From: an uncultured Elusimicrobia bacterium
Lineage (GTDB): Bacteria; Elusimicrobiota; Elusimicrobia; Elusimicrobiales; UBA9959
Direction of reading: 5' to 3'
Length of the DNA: 64,000 bases
Assembly: GCA_903917735.1 (NCBI GenBank)
Contig: CAIXBR010000092.1
Coordinates: forward strand, 1 to 64,000
Of this stretch, positions 59,196-64,000 are shown one piece after another. The notes beneath the pieces were generated by a model. The model did not search any database, had not been told where the DNA came from, and worked only from the letters and a program-made list of their open reading frames with translations. How positions within the stretch are numbered: position 1 is the first letter of the stretch; each line of letters opens with the position of its first letter. The position numbers and the translations under genes are program-made.

Positions 59196-60191
59196 ATGGA
59201 AAACAAACCGACCGCCAAGGATTTCTCCTCAAACCTGCCAGTCAAATGGTGCCCCGGCTGCGGGGACTTCGCCATCCTGAACATGCTGCAGAAGACGTTC
59301 GCCAACATGGGGCTGCCGCACGAAAAGTACGCCGTCATCTCCGGTATAGGCTGCTCCAGCCGCCTGCCGTATTACCTCAACACCTACGGCTTCCACTCCA
59401 TCCACGGCCGTGCGGCGGCGGTGGCCACGGGCGTGAAGCTGGCCAACCCGGACCTGGCGGTGTGGGTGATCACCGGCGACGGCGACGCATTGTCCATCGG
59501 CGGCAACCATATGATGCACGCCATCCGCCGCAACATAGGGCTGAAGATAGTGCTGTTCAATAACCGCATCTACGCGCTGACCAAGGGCCAGGCCTCGCCT
59601 ACCACCCTTCCCGGTACCAGGACCAAGAGCACCCCCGCGGGGTCGATAGACTACCCGTTCAACCCGGCCCGCTTCGCGGTGGGGCTGGACTGCACCTTCG
59701 TGGCGCGCGGCATAGACAACGATATAGCCGGCACCTCCGCCATCTTGGAGCGTGCGGCCAAACATAACGGCACCGCTTTCGTGGAAATACTGCAGAAATG
59801 CGTGCCTTTCTCCGACAAGGAATTCGACCCGATAAAGGACCCGGCCACCCGCGAAGACGTGCTGCTGCGGGTGGAGCACGGCAAACCTCTGGTGTTCGGT
59901 AAGAACAGGGGCAAGGGGATAGTTTTCAGTGGTTTCAGGCCCGCAATAACAGAATTCTCCGGCGCGGTCCCGGCGGAAGTGGCCGTCTATGACGAGACCA
60001 GCGCCGAGATGGCCTACCTAATAAGCGGCTTCACCCAGCCGGAATTACCGGTGCCGCTGGGCGTGTTGCGCGCCGCGCACAAGCCCTCCTACGAGGAACT
60101 GTATTACGACCAGGTTAAGGCCGTGGGCGATACCAAAGAGCACGAACTAGAAGCCCTCCTGAGCGGCCCCGACGTGTGGGAGATTAAATAG
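59196..60191 (+). CDS. korB: 2-oxoacid:ferredoxin oxidoreductase beta subunit
   Basis: The 331-residue subunit binds thiamine diphosphate and an iron-sulfur cluster. WCPGCGDFAILNML (Cys19/22 region) and GIGCSSRLPYYL provide cluster ligands, and VITGDGDALSIGGNHMMHA is the ThDP/Mg motif (GDG ... N), with FNNRIYALTKGQASPTT next. The order and length match KorB. Its ATG lies one base after the korA stop. Substrate assignment to 2-oxoglutarate is from context, not from a residue that I can point to. Confidence 0.92.
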   Translation: MENKPTAKDFSSNLPVKWCPGCGDFAILNMLQKTFANMGLPHEKYAVISGIGCSSRLPYYLNTYGFHSIHGRAAAVATGVKLANPDLAVWVITGDGDALSIGGNHMMHAIRRNIGLKIVLFNNRIYALTKGQASPTTLPGTRTKSTPAGSIDYPFNPARFAVGLDCTFVARGIDNDIAGTSAILERAAKHNGTAFVEILQKCVPFSDKEFDPIKDPATREDVLLRVEHGKPLVFGKNRGKGIVFSGFRPAITEFSGAVPAEVAVYDETSAEMAYLISGFTQPELPVPLGVLRAAHKPSYEELYYDQVKAVGDTKEHELEALLSGPDVWEIK

Positions 60192-60294
60192 GCCTCCGGC
60201 CGCGGGGCCCTCTTCTTATATCTATATCGGCGGAGGCGTTCAAATTTATATAATTATCCTGTTAGTCAACTAATGCTGGGTCAGGGAGAACTTA

Positions 60295-61650
60295 ATGAAG
60301 AATATAGCCGGATTATTGCTTGCGGTCCTGTTTTTTTCTGTCACCGACGCCCGGGCGATGCAGGGGTATAGCTTTTTCCAGATAGACGAGATGGTGGAAT
60401 ACAATAATCCCACCTTGAGAAGCGATTTCTTCCAGTATATGGTCAGGCCCTACCGGGACCGGACCGAGCGCTTCCAGAGTTCCAGGACGGACGCCCTGCA
60501 GATGAGCCTGGCCGTGGACGACGAGAGCGACCAGCTTACCCTCGAGAACTGGGGCGATAACCGCGCCGACATCCGCTCCGGCTCTTCAATGGTGAAGGTG
60601 GAGGGGAGCGGTATTACCGGCAATACCTATAATGCCGACGGGACCAATGACCAGAAATATTCAGGCAACCTGGCCGGAGTTTACGGCCGCTTCGGGACTT
60701 TCGAAGCCGAGGGTTCCCAACTGAGCCAGGAGGCGCAGACTTACAACAGTTCCACTAAAAATAAATACGAGAAGACCAGTGCCGGCGCCGGTTTTTCGTT
60801 CGGCGGCGACGGCGTCCGCCTGGGGCTGCACGGCAACATGAACTCCGGGAAAGATCCCGACGCTAACCTGGAGCTGCCGAACAACGCGGGCGGGGCCGCG
60901 CTGGCCCTGCGCACCGGGGTTTTCGAGCTGGGCGCCACGGCCGATTATGTGGACAGGGGCGTAAAGGATCCCGATTCGAACTTGCAGGTAACGCGCAGCG
61001 GCCCGCAGTTCGGCGCGCAGGCCCTGATAAAGCCCTTCGGCGGCTTTACGGCGGCCCTCAGGGCTTCCATTGCGAAGCTGTCCGGCACCTATGATCACTC
61101 CGGCAACAACGCGGATTTTACCGGAGACAACTCCGAACTGGGCGCGCGCGTAGAATGGAAATTCAAGGCTGTTCCCCTTACCGTGGCCGCCTCCTACGAC
61201 AAACTGATGATGACCCCGGAATATAAGAGGTCCGGTTTCAGCCAGAGGGTGGAGACAGAGAACAGTAGGAAAGCCGCCGGCGCGGCTTTCCATTTCTTCG
61301 GCGGCCGCTTCCTGGTGGGCGCCGAAGCGCAGGAGCTGAAAATGAAGTACACCGAGTACGTTAACAACTCTTTATACAATTACAATTCCGACGAGATGAC
61401 GGGCAATACCATTACCGGCGGCGCCGAGCTGTGGCTGCTGCCGGGCTTCGGCCTGCGCGCCTCGTACCAGCGGTTGGACTGGAAGAATCCCGGGAACGAG
61501 TCCTTCGAGAATACCATGGCCGCAGGAGCCGGCCTGAAAGGGAAGAAGCTGTCCCTGGACTTCTCCGTCCGCAAAATAAGTTCAGACAATCAAGTGGCCA
61601 AGCAGGACGAGATCACCGAGATGAAAGCCATGCTCGGGTATAAGTTCTAA
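60295..61650 (+). CDS. Outer-membrane beta-barrel protein
   Basis: A signal peptide (residues 1-22, ending ARAMQ) and about 430 residues of alternating strands with Gly/aromatic turns (GVYGRFGTFEAEGSQL, SAGAGFSFGGDGVRLGLHG, ALRTGVFELGATADY, GLRASYQRLDW) end in KAMLGYKF; a terminal Phe is the usual signal for outer-membrane insertion. Roughly 16-18 strands could be drawn. It is monocistronic, with a TATAAT at 60249-60254 and a terminator behind. This gene is a good sign that the organism has an outer membrane. Confidence 0.75.
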   Translation: MKNIAGLLLAVLFFSVTDARAMQGYSFFQIDEMVEYNNPTLRSDFFQYMVRPYRDRTERFQSSRTDALQMSLAVDDESDQLTLENWGDNRADIRSGSSMVKVEGSGITGNTYNADGTNDQKYSGNLAGVYGRFGTFEAEGSQLSQEAQTYNSSTKNKYEKTSAGAGFSFGGDGVRLGLHGNMNSGKDPDANLELPNNAGGAALALRTGVFELGATADYVDRGVKDPDSNLQVTRSGPQFGAQALIKPFGGFTAALRASIAKLSGTYDHSGNNADFTGDNSELGARVEWKFKAVPLTVAASYDKLMMTPEYKRSGFSQRVETENSRKAAGAAFHFFGGRFLVGAEAQELKMKYTEYVNNSLYNYNSDEMTGNTITGGAELWLLPGFGLRASYQRLDWKNPGNESFENTMAAGAGLKGKKLSLDFSVRKISSDNQVAKQDEITEMKAMLGYKF

Positions 61651-61663
61651 ATACCAGCCGTTA

Positions 61664-61699
61664 CAAGAAAAAAGCCCCGGAGACGGGGCTTTTTTCTTG
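61664..61699. terminator. Bidirectional intrinsic terminator
   Basis: CAAGAAAAAAGCCCCG (61664-61679) pairs perfectly with CGGGGCTTTTTTCTTG (61684-61699) around GAGA. With A and T runs on both sides it should end both the barrel gene and the convergent SpoIID-type gene. Confidence 0.94.
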
Positions 61700-61711
61700 G
61701 CAGGGCCGGAG

Positions 61712-63778
61712 CTATTTCTTCTTCACGTATTTTATGCGGCGGATGTCGGTGCCGGGAAAATAGAACTCCAGGATGGCCTTGTAGTCCAGGTTGTATTTGC
61801 CGGCCAGGCCCGCCGCGCCGCTCTGGCACAGGCCTATGGCGTGGCCCCAGCCGCCGCCGTAGATCCAGTAGTTGCGCACCTTCCCGTTCTTGAAGCGGTT
61901 CACCTCTATCTCGAACAGCGTGCTCTTCAGCGAGGTGAACCCCAGGATGTTCCTTATCAGGTGTTCCTTGGTCACCGTCACCGATCTTTTCTTTCCCACC
62001 AGCATCAGCGAGTTCACGTTGCCGGAGGGGCTGCGCCGCAGCGGCCTGATATCCATCAGCTCGCCTATGGCGTAATCCTTGTTCACGCGGAAGGTCATGT
62101 CCTTGTGGCGTATTATCTTCATCCAGCGGAATTCCGCGGCGCGCACGCGGCCCGGGTAATTGCAGTTGGCGGCCGGGTTGCCGGTTATCCACAGCTGTAA
62201 ATCCCACGGGTCCAGCGGGTCCTGGGGCTTGCCGGGCTCAATGTCGGGCTTGGTCACCAGGTAGGGGGAGTCGCCCCAGCCGGTGACCTCTTTTGAGGCC
62301 TGTATCCAGCCGCCGCAGTTGGAATGATAAAAGGTGTAGGCCGGGCGGCCGTGGTAGGTAAGTATCTCGCCCTCGGTCTCCACCACCGCGCGGGTGGTAG
62401 TGTTGGCCTCGTTGGATTTGCCCTTGTAGGCCTGGCAGTGCTCGCCGTCGCAGAGATGGTAGCCTTCGCTCTTGTGAATGCCGCCGCGGGCGCGCCGTAT
62501 AAGCACCTGCGTGCGGGCTATCACGGCCTGGGCCTTCAGGGATTCATACGGCCACTGCGGCGCCACTTCGCTGGGCACCACGCCCAGCAGGTAAAGCTCG
62601 TTCTCGATAACGTTCACCACGCCTATGCCCCGCCCCGCTATCGGGTAAAGCTCCATAAAGCCGCGGTACTGCCTGTCCGCGCCCCTGAAAAAAGGGTTCT
62701 TTATTTTAGAGGACGCTTCGAAGATGACCGAGCCGTCCTTCCCGGCGGGCTTGAGCAGTATGGGGCCGGTGAAGCGCCCGTAAACCGTGCCGTCGGGGCT
62801 TTTAAGGACAACATTCCCGTCCTCGTACAGCGCTGTCCAGATCTCGTCGGGGGGGATGGCCGCGAAAACCTTGCCGCTGGCCTTGCCGGACACCTCGATC
62901 CCTTCGAAAGACCTGAACCGCAGGAAGTTATTGCGGCCCTGCTTGCCGGTATTGGTGGCGCCTATGCCCACCCGTATCTTTACAGAGGAGGAAAGTTTCT
63001 TCAGCGCGTCCACCGGTTCCATCACCAGCGGCTTGGTTATCTTGAAGGGCGGGCGTATCTCTTCCGGCTGTTTGGTCAGCTTGCCTTCCAGCACCTTCAT
63101 CATCTTGGAAGCTATGGGGTGGCCCGGGGCGTAATCCAGCACGCGGTAGTACTGGTTCCAGGCCTCGTTGAACTTGCCCTGCCGGGCGTAGATGCCGGCC
63201 AGCGGCAGGCGGGCCTCGGTGAAGGAAGGGTCTTTGCGCAGCGCCTCTATCAGCGCCTCCTCGGCCTCCTTGGCCATCTTGAAATTCATATAGTTCCAGG
63301 CCAGGATGTAGTCCACTCCGGCGAAGTCCGGGCGGAGAGCCCGGTACTTCTCCAGGTGTTCCAGCGCTTTATCTTTTTCCTCCAGGTTGGCGTAGACGCT
63401 CGCCAGGCCCAGCTCGGCGCGTGAGTGCAGCGGCTGCAGCCTTATCGCCGTCTCAAAAGCGGACCGGGCCCCGGCGTAATCCGCCTGGTGGAACCTCAGC
63501 CAGCCCAACTCGGAGTAAATGTCGGCGCTGCTCGGGGCGCGCTCTATCGCCTTTGTCAGGGTGCTGGCGGCTTCGTTGTAGCGCCCTGCCTGCCTCAGGC
63601 ACATGGCAGCGTTAAGCAGCGGTTTGGGCTGCTCCGGTTCGGCCGCGGCCAGGCCCATATAGGCCGACGCGGCCTGGAGCAGGGCGCCTTTCAGGTAAAG
63701 TTCATAGGCGCCGGGTGCGGCCAGCGCGGGGCAGGATTGAAAGAGGGAGCATAAAAGAATAAGATAACATCTTCGCAC
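61712..63778 (-). CDS. TPR protein with SpoIID/LytB peptidoglycan domain
   Basis: GTG at 63778 is chosen because a signal peptide begins there (RRCYLILLCSLFQSCPALAA). A GTG near 63862 would overlap the divergent sigma factor start. Residues 25-260 hold about six TPR units (AAMCLRQAGRYNEAASTLTK, EKDKALEHLEKYRALRPDFA). From about 360 to the end is a SpoIID/LytB domain: YRGFMELYPIAGRGIGVVN, LKAQAVIARTQVL, GRPAYTFYHSNCGGWIQAS and the last GGWGHAIGLCQSGAAGLAGK. SpoIID enzymes are lytic transglycosylases acting on denuded glycan; LytB is an enhancer of amidases. The organism need not sporulate. No good ribosome-binding site is visible. Confidence 0.85.
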   Translation of the reverse strand: MRRCYLILLCSLFQSCPALAAPGAYELYLKGALLQAASAYMGLAAAEPEQPKPLLNAAMCLRQAGRYNEAASTLTKAIERAPSSADIYSELGWLRFHQADYAGARSAFETAIRLQPLHSRAELGLASVYANLEEKDKALEHLEKYRALRPDFAGVDYILAWNYMNFKMAKEAEEALIEALRKDPSFTEARLPLAGIYARQGKFNEAWNQYYRVLDYAPGHPIASKMMKVLEGKLTKQPEEIRPPFKITKPLVMEPVDALKKLSSSVKIRVGIGATNTGKQGRNNFLRFRSFEGIEVSGKASGKVFAAIPPDEIWTALYEDGNVVLKSPDGTVYGRFTGPILLKPAGKDGSVIFEASSKIKNPFFRGADRQYRGFMELYPIAGRGIGVVNVIENELYLLGVVPSEVAPQWPYESLKAQAVIARTQVLIRRARGGIHKSEGYHLCDGEHCQAYKGKSNEANTTTRAVVETEGEILTYHGRPAYTFYHSNCGGWIQASKEVTGWGDSPYLVTKPDIEPGKPQDPLDPWDLQLWITGNPAANCNYPGRVRAAEFRWMKIIRHKDMTFRVNKDYAIGELMDIRPLRRSPSGNVNSLMLVGKKRSVTVTKEHLIRNILGFTSLKSTLFEIEVNRFKNGKVRNYWIYGGGWGHAIGLCQSGAAGLAGKYNLDYKAILEFYFPGTDIRRIKYVKKK

Positions 63779-63845
63779 GGTTTTAATATCGTATGAAATT
63801 ATCAAGTGCGAATAGAAGCGCGTATATCTGAAGGCCGCGATTATA

Positions 63846-64000
63846 ATGCCGGATAATCCCACCGATGCCGAACTTGTCGCCGCCTACAAGGCGGGAGACC
63901 CGGAGGCATTGGGCGCGCTGATGGAGCGGCACAAAGCCGCGGTCTACGGCTACCTGCTGCGCCTGACCGGCCGGGCCGACGCCGCGGACGACATTTTTCA
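63846..64000 (+). CDS. ECF-type RNA polymerase sigma factor, 5' part
   Basis: The ATG at 63846 follows GAAGG. The visible 51 residues, starting MPDNPTDAELVAAYKAGDPE then ALGALMERHKAAVYGYLLRL and ADAADDIFQ, match sigma-70 region 2 of extracytoplasmic-function factors (core-binding helix and start of the -10 recognition helix with D-A-D-D). The gene runs off the right end. It diverges from the SpoIID-type gene with a gap of under 70 bp, so an envelope-stress role is possible but not shown. Confidence 0.88.
   Translation, partial: MPDNPTDAELVAAYKAGDPEALGALMERHKAAVYGYLLRLTGRADAADDIF

Noticed and set aside
1-64000. CRISPR arrays, rRNA and tRNA genes
   Set aside because: No regularly spaced direct repeats were seen; the only clear direct repeat (19 bp, two copies) is in the mobile remnant. 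No tRNA cloverleaf or rRNA segment was recognised by eye.

Overview
This window looks like chromosomal DNA of a Gram-negative, probably anaerobic bacterium. Support comes from a beta-barrel protein with a terminal Phe, many Sec-exported proteins and 2-oxoacid:ferredoxin oxidoreductase genes. The style (GC-rich core, lineage-specific secreted proteins, tetratricopeptide proteins, sigma-54 two-component control) would fit Elusimicrobiota or a relative, but no rRNA or tRNA is present to confirm this. GC-rich core DNA (about 1.6-3.9, 9.5-21.6 and 40.4-64 kb) alternates with AT-richer accessory DNA (about 4.1-9.5 and 21.6-40.4 kb).

Layout. 0-9.5 kb: the 3' end of a group II intron, a broken AlbA_2/Schlafen-type regulator, a 5-oxoprolinase operon with a pxpA-pxpC gene fusion, then a decaying island (radical SAM/SPASM gene with one nonsense codon, small membrane peptide, solute-binding protein, frameshifted histidine kinase, N-terminal stub of a papain-like protease). 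9.5-21.6 kb: a secreted barnase-like RNase with its barstar inhibitor, a beta-propeller protein, a large unknown exported protein, pyrB, GDYXXLXY/DUF2157 membrane proteins, a GT-C-like protein and an MFS exporter.

21.6-40.4 kb is the most interesting part. A textbook sigma-54 promoter preceded by TCTCA-N3-TGAGA inverted repeats drives a 64-residue Cys-rich peptide, followed by an exported TPR protein, a radical SAM/SPASM maturase, a PqqD-like/M50 membrane protease and an exported DUF4097 protein. This has the logic of a ribosomally made, modified peptide (RiPP) system. A second promoter with the same architecture (same 21-bp operator spacing, same operator-promoter distance) lies at 31.1-31.24 kb before an exported protein, a CPBP protease and a small membrane protein. 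A probable activator is in the window: a GAFTGA-containing sigma-54 response regulator (39.0-40.4 kb) beside a hybrid histidine kinase that is cotranscribed with an MFS exporter and an ATP-grasp ligase. A related 7TMR-DISM kinase (27.9 kb) has lost its receiver to a mobile-element remnant.

40.4-64 kb is housekeeping: Nif3-like protein, polysaccharide-related exported proteins, glycerate kinase, phosphohexomutase, metK, a CheY/CheC pair, serS, rimO, a CorA-like channel, sucCD diverging from korAB, an outer-membrane barrel, a TPR-SpoIID protein and the start of an ECF sigma factor. Metabolically, pxpBAC (5-oxoproline to glutamate) with korAB and sucCD (2-oxoglutarate to succinate, making reduced ferredoxin and ATP) would suit amino-acid fermentation.
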